A DNA stretch of 47,226 bases from positions 1 through 47,226 of the forward strand of contig CAKOGP040000669.1 in NCBI GenBank assembly GCA_933822405.4, read 5' to 3'. The stretch comes from Cylindrotheca closterium (lineage: Eukaryota > Bacillariophyta > Bacillariophyceae > Bacillariales > Bacillariaceae). The translations under genes were made by a program, and so were the position numbers. Positions 10,528 to 21,890 of this stretch are shown in pieces. The first letter of the stretch is position 1; the number at the start of each line of letters is the position of its first letter. The notes below the pieces were generated by a model. It saw nothing but the letters and a program-made list of their open reading frames with translations, did no database searches and was not told the DNA's origin.

Positions 10528-11435
10528 ATGGTGTGTCATTGTTTTGCATCAACATCACATCAACTTCAAGCTTGCAGACACAAGCCAAGGAATCGCAAAA
10601 CAAACAAGCAGCACCACAACAGTTGCAACCTAGTAAGATAAAGATGACAATATGACAGGCGCCTGAAGTGAGAACAGCAGACTCCAGCACAACAAGCAGC
10701 AAAACAAACAGAGAATGAATCATCAGCTTTGCGCCAGATGCGACAATACAAACTACTGTGGATTCGGGGTCAGGGTTTTTGTTGTGAGAGACATGCAATC
10801 AATTGAAAGGACCTAAGGAACAATAGAAGTGCAACCATCCCCCAACTTTGCACTTGTTGGAAAGTGGTTTTAACAACTTGATCGCATCATATTGTGATTG
10901 AATCGACATCATCCTGGAAAGGTCAATCAAGGCATGAGAGAGTAGTCAAATCTACCAGTTGAGATTATCACTGCGATTCTAGTGAATTATACACTTTTCT
11001 GAGGCTTGCGACAACTAGCCTGTGAAATTTGCTGATTATGACGTACTCTCTACAGACCGTTGGTCATCCGGCCAGACTTCCAACGTACTCCCAGCAGACG
11101 CTGCATCTTACACTCTTTTCAACAGACGCTTTTGATATACTCCTATCGGTCTCTCAATATTCCAGGCCTAACTATTATTGGCCCTTCTAAGTACTCCAAT
11201 CGTCGATAAATACTTCAGCACCGTTGCTGAATATTTCAGGTCAAAGGAACACATCCCTTGGCCAAACCAAGACTAGATAGCGCACCTAAAAACCACTATT
11301 CTAATGCTCACAATTTCATTATCAACTGATATCAAATCCCTTTGATCTAGGCTAAGTCATAGTGAATTCACTTCGCGAAGATCTATTGATCATCCCTTTT
11401 ACAGTTCACGAATTAAACGAAACTTACTCAAAATA
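10528..11435. other. Leader region upstream of Gypsy gag
   Basis: No gene is recognised. From its position it should contain the 5' LTR and primer-binding site of the Gypsy element that follows, but I could not define LTR ends because no second copy is present in the window. A short palindromic stretch around TTCAGCACCGTTGCTGAA lies near 11214. Confidence 0.3.
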
Positions 11436-12538
11436 ATGAAAGTTGTCAACAACGGTACTACCTTCGACCAGAACCCAAAGCACGATGCTCCAATTCCTCT
11501 TTACAAGGAAGTATCCAAGTGGGACCATGAAGCGGAAGCCAAAATCAAATAAAAGATACGACGCAACCCTCAAAACGCAACACCAACCTTTGAAAAGGAA
11601 TTCACACCTTGCGATGATGATACGGTAGAAGAGTACTGCCAATTCAGATTTACTTGGAACAAACTCGAGATTGGACAAGCCCTGAATGCTCCTGGAAAAC
11701 ACCAGACAATTCTATCTATTCTCTCCGGTCAAGCAAAGGAGAATTGGCAAATAGCGATCTCTCAACTTCCAGACAATCAGCAAACAACCCAACAGGGTTT
11801 GGACACAGCTATGGAAAGCTTTACCCTCTGCTACTGCACTTCAGATGCTCGTCAGAAGCAACGTCGCTTCATCAACAGAGCTTTGAGATTGCCCAAGAAT
11901 ATGTCTATTGGAGTCTTCTCAAACAGACTACTTTTCATGTTCCGATGCTACCAACATCTCCCTGGAACTGGTACAACACCAACACCAGAACATCGACGTG
12001 AAATCTTGATCCAATGTCTGCCTACAAGTATAAAAAATGATATGACAAGAGGTGACTACCGTTGGAACGATCCTAACACGACGGAAATCGATCTTATCAA
12101 CTATTTGACTTGTCTCCAAACCATTGGTTTCTCGGAAACAACGTCCATTCCACCAAAAAAAAAACAGTTACAAAGAAAAAGAAGGAACACCGCAATTACA
12201 AAAAAGACCGTAAAGACGGCCCAAACAAAAAGAAAATTTGCGACTATTGCACCAAGAAGAAAGGCTTCACATTCTATGGTCACACGGAAGACCAATGCAA
12301 CAACAACAAGAAAGACCTTGCTAACAACAAAGAAGAAAAGCACAACATTGAACCAATGGACGTAGAAAACGAGAACGACGTGACTACTTGTTTTGGTCTT
12401 TCTATGTCTAAGAAAGAAATCTCCAAGAAAATGTTCAATGAAGGCGACTCCAATGCTAAGGAAATGGACTCCCTATGTGACAAAGAGCTCGCCGAGTTCC
12501 TAATATCCACGACAACAATGACGACAACTTTAAACTAG
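11436..12538 (+). pseudogene. Gypsy gag polyprotein, broken
   Basis: The ATG at 11436 opens MKVVNNGTTFDQNPKHDAPI, then an in-frame TAA (11550-11552) interrupts; the same frame continues as a gag-like capsid region to about 12150. A ten-A run at 12155-12164 coincides with a shift into another frame. That frame carries a nucleocapsid-type knuckle, CDYC...GHTEDQC (C-X2-C-X10-H-X4-C, with a longer spacer than the usual C-X2-C-X4-H-X4-C). A second shift near 12500 links to the protease frame. In the living element gag would bind genomic RNA and form the particle. The three interruptions make this copy non-functional. Confidence 0.75.
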
Positions 12539-12540
12539 TA

Positions 12541-14122
12541 ATGGAAAAACCGATTCCTAAAACGAAACAAAATCCAAAGTCTCCTAAGAAGACCAAGAAG
12601 AACGCAAAGGAACAAGCCCTTGCCAAGGCTGACAACGCAAGTCAACTATTTGCAATTTTAAATGCCAAAACAAGAAATCCAAAACTCACTAACAACCGCT
12701 CTATCTCTGATCTTACTACGACAGTAAAGGTCACAATTAAGAGTAGTGAGAGTAACAAAATTAAAGTATTACATGTATTGATTGAGACTAGCTGCTCCAA
12801 AACAATCATCAAACAAAATGTCATTCCAGACTCAATGTATAGCAAAAATCATGCAGCAAAAGAAACAATTTGGTGGACCAACACTGGTACTTTTACAACC
12901 AAGTCTAAATGTAACGTCACATTCTGTATTCCAGAGTTCACCTCAAGTTGTGAAATAACCTTCCCAATGCATGTGGATGAAAGTTCATCCTCTAGCTACG
13001 ACATGATCATCGGACGTGATCTACAAAACTCACTAGGCATTGACATCCTTTGGTCCAAACAATCGCTAATGTGGGACGGAATCTCAGTTCCCATGAAAGG
13101 TTACACAGAACGTTCTGATGAAAACGAAGACGAACTTCAAACCATGTTTGAAGAGATCATGGAAATAGAACAAGAAGAAGAACTATTTGGCGCGTCTAAA
13201 CTTCTGGACGCTAAATACGAAAAAGCAGATATTAACGCGGACGTTGAACAAATGAATCATTTATCAGCGCACAAAAAAACCGCGTTGAAATGTTTGCTCT
13301 ACAAATATGAAGAATTATTTGACGGCACTTTAGGCAAGTGGAACATTCCGCCAATTGACTTCAAACCTAAACCAGGAAGTAACCCATTCCACACAAAACC
13401 TATGCCGATTCCACTCATACATAGAGACACGATCCGCAAAGAAATTGATCGTTTAGTTCGCATTGGCATTCTCAAAAAGGACACTTTCAACAAATGGAGC
13501 GCTCCTTCATTTATTGTTCCCAAGGCAAACGGACAATGCCGCCTTGTCACGGACTTTTGAGTCTTAAACTTAATGCTCCAAAAACGAGTCTACCCACTTC
13601 CAAAAATTTCAGATATCAGCGGATTTACTTATGCCTCCGCCATTGACTTGAACATGGGATATTGGAACGTCCATATTACCCCCAAGTCCTCGAAGCTCTG
13701 TACTATCATCTTACCTTGGGGCAAAAATAGTTACCAAAAACTGCCCATGGGCGCAATGCCCTCAGCTTACATTTTTCAAGAAGCTCTGAATCGCCTCATG
13801 GAAGGCCTCGGCGACGTTTTAATGTACTTAGAAGACGCCCTCTGTGTCACCAAAGGTGACTTTGAAGCCCACCTTCAACGGCTAGAACTATGTCTCCAAC
13901 GACTCCACAAAGCCGGCCTTAAAGTTAATTTACCCAAATCTGAGTTTGCAACTCAACAATTTAAATACTTAGGCTACTTGGTCTCGCGCCAAGGCATTCG
14001 CCCTCTTGCTTCCAAAGTGGAAGCGATTCAGCGGTTGAAACCCCCAAAAACTTTGAAACAATTACGCTCATTCCTTGGCATGCTCAATCATTACCGTGAT
14101 ATGTGGGAAAAGCGCTCACATA
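12541..14122 (+). pseudogene. Gypsy pol: protease and reverse transcriptase, truncated
   Basis: After a basic spacer, the protease region shows IETSCSKTII where Gypsy proteases have D-T/S-G (the aspartate codon at 12784 reads GAG), followed by YDMIIGRDLQNSLGID. The RT starts with KPMPIPLIHRDTIRKEIDRL, WSAPSFIVPKANGQCRLVTDF and a TGA (13558-13560) where RT normally has Arg. It continues with LQKRVYPLPKI, AIDLNMGYWNVHI, LPMGAMPSAYIFQ and YLED (13825-13836), in which the first catalytic aspartate of Y-L-D-D is Glu. The thumb motif FLGMLNHYRDMW is reached before the frame is cut by a Copia LTR at 14123. RNase H and integrase are absent. Confidence 0.85.
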
Positions 14123-14403
14123 TGTTGGATATATTAGGATTTTCAAGGTACATATTTGGAGAAACGAGAAAAAGAGAATACATGTCAACGATAGAGAAAT
14201 GATGTCGACTGATACGACTAAAAAATGAAGACTGATACAACTAAAAATATCGTGCGTGGCGAGTCAGAAAAGTAATTTATTTCTATGGAAATCATCTTGT
14301 TGATGATGTAAGAAAACAAGATTCAAGCAAGAACCAAAGTTGGATACTAATCAAAGTATCAACAATACCTGGACAGCTAAATTGGAGTCAATTGAACAGG
14401 TAG
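14123..14403 (+). mobile_element. Copia LTR type A, truncated, inside Gypsy RT
   Basis: Starts TGTTGGATATATTAGG exactly as the complete LTR at 40560, then loses an internal block (joining ATCAAAGTATC to AACAATACCTGG). It stops at AACAGGTAG, where the next element begins at 14404. The 3' end of this LTR is missing, so the target duplication cannot be checked. It interrupts the Gypsy RT thumb and is therefore younger. Confidence 0.8.
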
Positions 14404-14865
14404 TGTTGAAATCGCTCTCTTGGAGACCATTCATTGGAAACTCCTTGATGGAAGCAGTTTGACATGTCAAAACGGACCAAACGGACATTGTTTAATACAA
14501 AATAATCATCTCTACAGGAAATAAGTATTCTAAAAGACTTGTTATCTCCATGGAATGGGCAAAGCAAAAGCCTTGCACGAAAACTCAAATTTCCCAAACC
14601 TTTACTGGATGTTTGCAATCCAGAAAGGCCGGTACAAAACCCACGTACCAAACTCCCGCAGGATTCAGTATGGGATTTTTGTGGTGCTCAGACGTTTGAT
14701 AGTCCAAGCCCACAATTCCATGTTTTCAGATTTCCTGCAAAAACCGACACATAGGAATCCCCAAATAAAATGACCAAACAGACATTTGTCTGTCCGATCA
14801 GACGTGTCAAACTGCTTCCATCAAGGAGTTTCCAATGAATGGTCTCTAAGAGAGCAATTTCAACA
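14404..14865. mobile_element. Inverted derivative of element B
   Basis: The block starts TGTTGAAATCGCTCTC and ends with its inverse, GAGAGCAATTTCAACA. The first 65 bp or so are the forward start of element B. From about 14490 the sequence is the reverse complement of most of element B (matching 3690 back to 3339). The result is a terminal inverted repeat of about 65 bp built from one LTR-like end. No duplication flanks it (left GGTAG, right CGCTC). It looks like a head-to-head rearrangement, not a normal insertion. Confidence 0.65.
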
Positions 14866-15297
14866 CGCTCCTAACTCTGAAGATCAGAGTAGGAGAGACG
14901 TCCAAAAGCGTGATTTTCAGCTGGAATGTCACATGAGCTGCACCCTTGTACACACCCATGTTGCCAATGGACAGGCACACCAAAACGGTGGATTGGTATG
15001 TGGTGTGCAGCCGGTGATCTTCAAGGACTCAGCGCTAGCGCTCCTGTTTTTCCGTAAAAACATGGAGGCGCTATGTGCCACTAAAGTTCACTTCTTAACT
15101 GGAGGGGGCGAACTGTGGCATGGCGCTCCTGAGTTTCCATGTCAAACTTCCAGTCGCGACGCCACATGTCCAGGCCCCAGTGCACTTGAAAAACAAGAGC
15201 TTGCTGCAATCTTGATGTTTGTCGCGCAACAAAAAAAAACAATACAACAGGATGATTGGCGCTTGATATTGGGAGGCCAAGGAAAGTAGGCAGGATG
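14866..15297. other. Unassigned DNA between element B derivative and Copia
   Basis: No recognisable protein. It includes a perfect AGCGCTAGCGCT palindrome near 15031. Frames here are interrupted and show no family motif. Confidence 0.3.
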
Positions 15298-15312
15298 GCT
15301 TACTTCTAACAT
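15298..15312 (+). mobile_element. Copia LTR type A, terminal 15 bp
   Basis: GGCTTACTTCTAACA is the 3' terminus of LTR A (compare 41100-41114) and sits 74 bp upstream of a Copia gag start, the expected place for the end of a 5' LTR. The rest of this LTR is absent. The following TATATTATAAAAAGTC is not a match to a TGG-starting primer site. Confidence 0.55.
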
Positions 15313-15385
15313 ATATTATAAAAAGTCACTGAATTGAATTGGGAGTCGATATATTCCTATGACTTGAAAGAGTAGGAACTTGCTC

Positions 15386-16890
15386 ATGATGAGTGGACGA
15401 TTTCAGAATACTGGACATGGTTCCAATGGAAGAAATGCTGGACGAGGAAGATTGCAGCAAGGCCAAGGTAATGGTCAATACAATGGAGATAAGAGTGGCA
15501 ATGGTGGCCAGAAAGAGAAGAAGTTTCATCCTCTGACTAGAGGAAACATTCCCGAATTTAGCTTTGATGAAGTAAAGAAGACATTGGTGATCAAAATGTC
15601 AACAATGAAGATGGATCATATTGATGACATGATTCAGAGTGTACAAACCTTGAGTTTGTTTGATATTGAAAGCGCAAAACCATTATTGGTATTGGTAACT
15701 AATGACGGCAATCCTGATAAGGATATCAAGAATGAAGAAAGAAGAACTAACTATTTGGCTGATCAAAAGGATTGGAAGGCCAGGAAGAACGTGTTTAATA
15801 ACAATAAACGCAATGTCTATGGAATGATTATGAAGATGTGCACCGATCATATGGTGGACAAGCTTGAGAGAGAAGCTGACTTTGAAAACAAACTGTTCAA
15901 TGATCCTGTGGAGCTATTGATGCGGATCAAGAAATTTATGACGACTACTGTTGATACAGAATGGGAATATTTTGGTCTGTGGAAGACAATGAGCAATCTA
16001 ATTAATTGCCATCAAAAGGAGAAGGAAAACATTGCGAGTTTTTGTGAACGATTTGAAGAAAGGGCAAAGGCATTGCAAGCTTTCCTTTGTGATTTTTTGG
16101 ACAAATTTACTGAGAAGAGTCAAAATATGATTTATTGGGAAGCGATGATGAACAATCCCAACATAAGAAAGAATCATGGCCAACGGATTTCCGTATAATT
16201 CTGATAGAGCCAAGTATCAATCAAGAATCGATGGAATGACGGCGCAGTACACGTTGAAACATCTGGACTTCAAACAATGTTGTACATTTCCAACTACTTT
16301 GGAAAATGCTGCTGATGTTTTGAATCAACACAAACGTGATAATAGGAAGAAGAATTTGAATGGAGGAAATTCGAATGGACAAGGGAAACAAAACAATTCA
16401 AACGACAATCAAAATGACGGAGCTCAGTTTTTGCAACAACAAACTCGAGCATGTTTTGTGTGCGGATCGAAAGATCATGTCGCATCTCAATGTGCGGACA
16501 AATTGAAGCCGCGGGAACAGTGGAAAAACCCGGACAAATATAGGGATTATTCGGACGCGAATGGTCGTGGTAATCAACAGAATATGCAACGTGATGAAAA
16601 TGCAACACGTGATGATAATGAATCAGGAGATTCAAACACTCAATGGAACTATGGACGTTCCAACAATGGATCCCATGGAGGACAATTTATTCAACAAGGA
16701 CATACTGACAATCATCCAAGACAACAAGGGATGATGTTATTTCAACACAACAATACTGGTATCCACTTGGATAGTGGATCTACTTTTCATTTGCAAACCG
16801 ATGAAGATGACTTTAAAGAAGGAAGTCTACAAGGAATTCATGGAGGATTCCATTTACTTTATCAAGAAGGGATTGATAAGGTATTTGATT
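15386..16890 (+). pseudogene. Copia gag and protease start
   Basis: The ATG at 15386 (a second follows at 15389) opens a glycine/asparagine/glutamine-rich N-terminus, then a helical capsid-like region up to about 16170, where the frame must shift (second frame from 16176). The zinc knuckle CFVCGSKDHVASQC (C-X2-C-X4-H-X4-C, about 16453-16494) is intact. It is followed by a disordered N/Q/R-rich linker and the protease active site IHLDSGSTFHLQ (about 16760-16795). The same protease signature occurs in the fragment at 4558. Coding similarity fades after about 16890, before the satellite. The start was chosen because the upstream in-frame codon is TTG. A single frameshift and the loss of everything after the protease make it defective. 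Confidence 0.8.
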
Positions 16891-17698
16891 CTGTTTGTAA
16901 GCTTGACACACGAGCTAGTAAGCGAAACTCAATATTGATTCCAACAACAATCTCTCAACCATGTGGCAACAGTCACTGCTGCTCTTGTTTCCCCACTTTG
17001 CTGTATGGAGGCTTCACTGGTATGCCATGCCAGGTCTGTCCCACTCTTCTCTATCTTGGTCCTATGAAGTGAGCCGAGCAATTAGTTTCTCTAGACGACT
17101 ACTAGTAGCTCCCAAATGAAGCTGAAAGGCACGAACATCACATAATCTTAATGGGCAATAATGGAACCAGAGTCAAGTCTGGAGGCAAGAACCATGGAAT
17201 ATTATCTGAAAGCAATGTCTCTATGGCTATATTGAAGGCATTGGAATGGCTGATGGTTGATAGATGAGTTTCATTGTTCCGATTCTTTTCAGTTCTACAC
17301 CCAGTCAAGAAAGCTTGCCATCTGGGTCCAGTCCAAAACTTGTATGACTCGCCACCGCATTGACTCATTGCTGATACATGTGATAGTATGTGATCAAGTT
17401 TGACACTGCCCTTGAATATTCTACAATCAGCAAAGACCTAGGAAAGGTGAGAGTTTATGGATGCGTTACTAAATGTTCAACTCATGCTTGCATCCAGCTT
17501 TTTTTCAATTTTGATCCTCTGGTCCTAAACCTCTTATGCTTCCACAATAAGGAGTGGATAAGAAGATTCTTCATATGACTACATGCAGAATATTGGAAGA
17601 ATGGGTCATCTATTAAGCAATGCTGATGGGGATCAGATGAGATTGAATCGCAAATTAAAGGATGTCTATTGCTGCTTCTGGCAACACTACACATTTCA
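16891..17698. other. Unassigned DNA between Copia protease and satellite
   Basis: Low-information sequence with no recognisable protein. The Copia frame stays open to 17072 but without protease or integrase motifs, so the open part is probably chance or a fusion with flanking DNA. Confidence 0.35.
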
Positions 17699-20590
17699 TT
17701 GTTCCAGCTGCTTGCAGTTTCATTCCATCATATTACTCCAGTATGAAGACTATTCTCCAAAGAGTTCTATGTTTGCCGACAATGGGATGAAATGAAAAGC
17801 AGTGCAAATCAGATGAGTGGAAGTGAATTTGATGGCTGCATTTATAGGTCCCAGCTGAGAATGCTTCTTCTGGAGTTTTGATCGATCGTCATGTTTACGA
17901 TGTGCTTCCACCATATAGAAACAATACAATGGTTGTTCCATACAATGGCTACATTCTGGCGACTGCTTGGGACATGGTCGAGGCAATTCTGAGGAGTAGA
18001 ACTGGATTTGATGGACAAAATGGTGAGTTCCAGCTGATGCTTGTTGCGGAATTTTGATCCATCATCATGCTTACCATGTGCTTTCACTATATGGGTCCAA
18101 TATAATGATTGTTCCAATCAATGAATACATACTAGTGAGCAATTGGGACATGGTTGAGGCAATTCTGAGGAGTAGAACTGGATTTGATGGACAAAATGGT
18201 GAGTTCCAGCTGATGCTTGTTGCGGAATTTCGATCCATCATCATGCTTACCATGTGCTTCCACCATATAGCTCCAATATGGTGATTGTTACAATCAATGA
18301 ATACATACTGGTGAGCAATTGGGACATCGCAGAGGCAATTCTGTCAAGTATGGAACTGGACCTGATGGCCCAGTTTGTGAGTTCCAGCTGATGCTTGTTG
18401 CGGAATTTCGATCCATCATCATGCTTACCATGTGTTTTCACTATATCGGTTCAATATAATGATTGTTCCAGTCAATGAATACATACCGGTGAGCAATTGG
18501 GACATGGTCGAGGCAATGCTGATGAGTAGAACTGGATTTGATGGACAAAATGGTGAGTTCCAGCTGATGCTTGTTGCGGAATTTCGATCCATCATCATGC
18601 TTACCATGTGCTTCCACCATATAGCTCCAATATGGTGATTGTTACAATCAATGAATACATACTGGTGAGCAATTGGGACATCGCAGAGGCAATTCTGTCA
18701 AGTATGGAACTGGACCTGATGGCCCAGTTTGTGAGTTCCAGCTGATGCTTGTTGCGGAATTTCGATCCATCATCATGCTTACCATGTGTTTTCACTATAT
18801 CGGTTCAATATAATGATTGTTCCAGTCAATGAATACATACCGGTGAGCAATTGGGACATGGTCGAGGCAATGCTGATGAGTAGAACTGGATTTGATGGAC
18901 AAAATGGTGAGTTCCAGCTGATGCTTGTTGCGGAATTTCGATCCATCATCATGCTTACCATGTGCTTCCACCATATAGCTCCAATATGGTGATTGTTACA
19001 ATCAATGAATACATACTGGTGAGCAATTGGGACATCGCAGAGGCAATTCTGTCAAGTATGGAACTGGACCTGATGGCCCAGTTTGTGAGTTCCAGCTGAT
19101 GCTTGTTGCGGAATTTCGATCCATCATCATGCTTACCATGTGTTTTCACTATATCGGTTCAATATAATGATTGTTCCAGTCAATGAATACATACCGGTGA
19201 GCAATTGGGACATGGTCGAGGCAATGCTGATGAGTAGAACTGGATTTGATGGACAAAATGGTGAGTTCCAGCTGATGCTTGTTGCGGAATTTCGATCCAT
19301 CATCATGCTTACCATGTGCTTCCACCATATAGCTCCAATATGGTGATTGTTACAATCAATGAATACATACTGGTGAGCAATTGGGACATCGCAGAGGCAA
19401 TTCTGTCAAGTATGGAACTGGACCTGATGGCCCAGTTTGTGAGTTCCAGCTGATGCTTGTTGCGGAATTTCGATCCATCATCATGCTTACCATGTGTTTT
19501 CACTATATCGGTTCAATATAATGATTGTTCCAGTCAATGAATACATACCGGTGAGCAATTGGGACATGGTCGAGGCAATGCTGATGAGTAGAACTGGATT
19601 TGATGGACAAAATGGTGAGTTCCAGCTGATGCTTGTTGCGGAATTTCGATCCATCATCATGCTTACCATGTGCTTCCACCATATAGCTCCAATATGGTGA
19701 TTGTTACAATCAATGAATACATACTGGTGAGCAATTGGGACATCGCAGAGGCAATTCTGTCAAGTATGGAACTGGACCTGATGGCCCAGTTTGTGAGTTC
19801 CAGCTGATGCTTGTTGCGGAATTTCGATCCATCATCATGCTTACCATGTGTTTTCACTATATCGGTTCAATATAATGATTGTTCCAGTCAATGAATACAT
19901 ACCGGTGAGCAATTGGGACATGGTCGAGGCAATGCTGATGAGTAGAACTGGATTTGATGGACAAAATGGTGAGTTCCAGCTGATGCTTGTTGTGGAATTT
20001 TGATCCATCATCATGCTTACCATGTGCTTCCACCATATAGGTCCAATATGATGGTTGTTCCAATCAAGAAATACATACTGGTGAGCAATTGGGACATGGC
20101 CACGGTAATTCTGATGAGTAGAACTGGATTTGATGGACAAAATGGTGAGTTCCAGCTGATGCTTGTTGCGGAATTTCGATCCATCATCATGCTTACCATG
20201 TGCTTCCACCATATAGGTCCAATATGGTGATTGTTACAATCAATGAATACATACTGGTGAGCAATTGGGACATCGCAGAGGCAATTCTGTCAAGTATGGA
20301 ACTGGACCTGATGGCCCAGTTTGTGAGTTCCAGCTGATTCTTCTTGTTGGTCAAGAGTTTCAGTTGATTGTCATGCTTACCTATGCTTCCCCCAGGGTAC
20401 AGATCAAAGAGAATGAATGCTCCAATGTATAAATATGCAACAATGGCGCCGGACTAGTTATTAGGGAGACAAATCTACTCGTTGGAACTGGAACTGATCT
20501 TAGTTCCTGCTGATGTCCTTTTGGACAGTCATGGTGCTTATGCTTCCATGATTGCTCCACTTCATAAAAGTATACTAATAGCAAGTGATT
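17699..20590. repeat. Satellite of ~177-bp monomers with 354-bp higher-order repeat
   Basis: GTGAGTTCCAGCTGATGCTT marks monomer starts at 18023, 18199, 18377, 18553, 18731, 18907, 19085, 19261, 19439, 19615, 19793, 19969, 20145 and 20323, with a degenerate start at 17847. Spacing alternates 178 (type A) and 176 (type B), giving a 354-bp AB dimer. By eye, five AB dimers from 18199 to 19968 are essentially identical. Monomers at 17847, 18023 and 19969 are variant, and strongly diverged monomers are still recognisable at 17699-17846 and 20323-20590. Open frames of 60-68 codons recur on both strands with the same period but have no protein signature. Confidence 0.92.
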
Positions 20591-21600
20591 GATGGATCAT
20601 CTTCACCTTAGAGTTCCACTGCCTTAATGATTGTGCTCCAATTAGTATTAGTATAGTACTTTTTGCCTGATGAAATGGATTTGACTGATGGCAATGCGAA
20701 GCAGATAAAGTTGGTGCCACTATGGTTAGTGCTTGTATTGACTTTTCATCTGTGATGGGACCCAGACTCACTGTGATTGACTATCATTCTTTCAGTGCCA
20801 AAGTATGGTGTTAGCTAACAGGGACAACACCAACATTTGTTTGGTGATGCTTCCTACCGGTAGTCATTAGTAGGTAAATAGTTTATACTAGGTGGTAATA
20901 GGCCTAATGTTTTTTAAAACATATGCTACTGTACTATTTATGAGCTCATCGGACAAGATTACATAGCCATGGTTGGTAATCTTCTTCAGCCTCCAATTGA
21001 CAAGCAACTCTCCTGACCAGGAGGTGGATCTCAATAGTAATGTTATTGTTCTTGTTCTGACTTCCAACTTGGGAGCCTGATTCATTGGCTGTCCATGAAA
21101 CCTTGTCTCATCTTCTAGGAAGAGCCAGCCTGATTCCAAGATGCCGTCATGAAGCTGATTGTCTTGTAAACGCCACATCGCTAATTCTTCAATCGTATCA
21201 AGTGTTGGATCTCCTCAATCCTGCTCCCATTTTAAAAGCAACTCTCATGACCAGGAAATGGATTTCACTATGGCATTGTTGCTATGCAAGGAAATTGATC
21301 AAATGCATTGATGGTACAGTGCTCGGCAATCATCTCCAATAAGATCGCATGGATTCAATTGAAGACATTGGCCTTGCAATGATTGCCACAATAAGGTGGA
21401 GCCTCTGGCCCAGCAAACACAAGAACCAAGTCCACGCATTCTTCTATTGGCAAGATCTTCTGCCATGGTTGCAAGGTGCTACTAGCAGAAGTTTTGGTGG
21501 GTTTCTTCTCCCTGTATAGTATCATCCAAGCATGATGCTGAATATTCAATGGTTTTGGGGAGATATATGGCGCACCTTTGGTTGTTTGACCGTGAGATCA
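20591..21600. other. Unassigned region after the satellite
   Basis: Two related stretches occur at about 21003-21035 and 21238-21270 (CAACTCTCCTGACCAGGAGGTGGAT and its variant, quoted in part: CTCTC.TGACCAGGA), in the same direction. A 96-codon minus-strand frame (20888-21178) spans one of them and has no known motif. It may be older satellite-like repeat material. Confidence 0.3.
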
Positions 21601-21604
21601 TGCA

Positions 21605-21890
21605 TTCCAACAAAAAAAATTTAAAAAATATATATGACATGAATGATATATAAAAATTGATGGCAAGTTGTCTGTGATTTCGGTCCGAATTCAAATCTGA
21701 GAATTTCTCAGATTTAATTAATTTTGGCCTTTGGCAGGCTGGCGTGCAATTTTTTTTAAATCTGAGAAATTCTCAGATTTGAAAAGCCAAGGTATCCAAA
21801 ATTGGACCAAAATTTTGATTGACGTATGTAGAATGTACCATAATCAAATCTGAGAAACTCTCAGATTTGAATTCTGTTCGCAAAAGGGTT
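21605..21890 (+). repeat. Repeat D, copy 1, with three 23-bp palindromes
   Basis: Contains three near-identical palindromes of the form AAATCTGAG-n5-CTCAGATTT at 21693-21715, 21758-21780 and 21846-21868. The whole block reappears in reverse complement at 35603-35875, including the spacing of the palindromes. It ends TTCGCAAAAGGGTTAA, directly fused to Copia integrase-region coding sequence. No open reading frame of interest; possibly a miniature element whose palindromes are protein-binding sites. Confidence 0.7.

Noticed and set aside
10382..10798. 138-codon minus-strand frame rich in Cys and hydrophobic residues
   Set aside because: It crosses the palindrome array and the terminus of element F, so it cannot be one natural gene.
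18054..20230. Periodic 60-68 codon frames in the satellite
   Set aside because: Each unit has the same stops on both strands; the period is a multiple of three by chance, and no protein features are seen.
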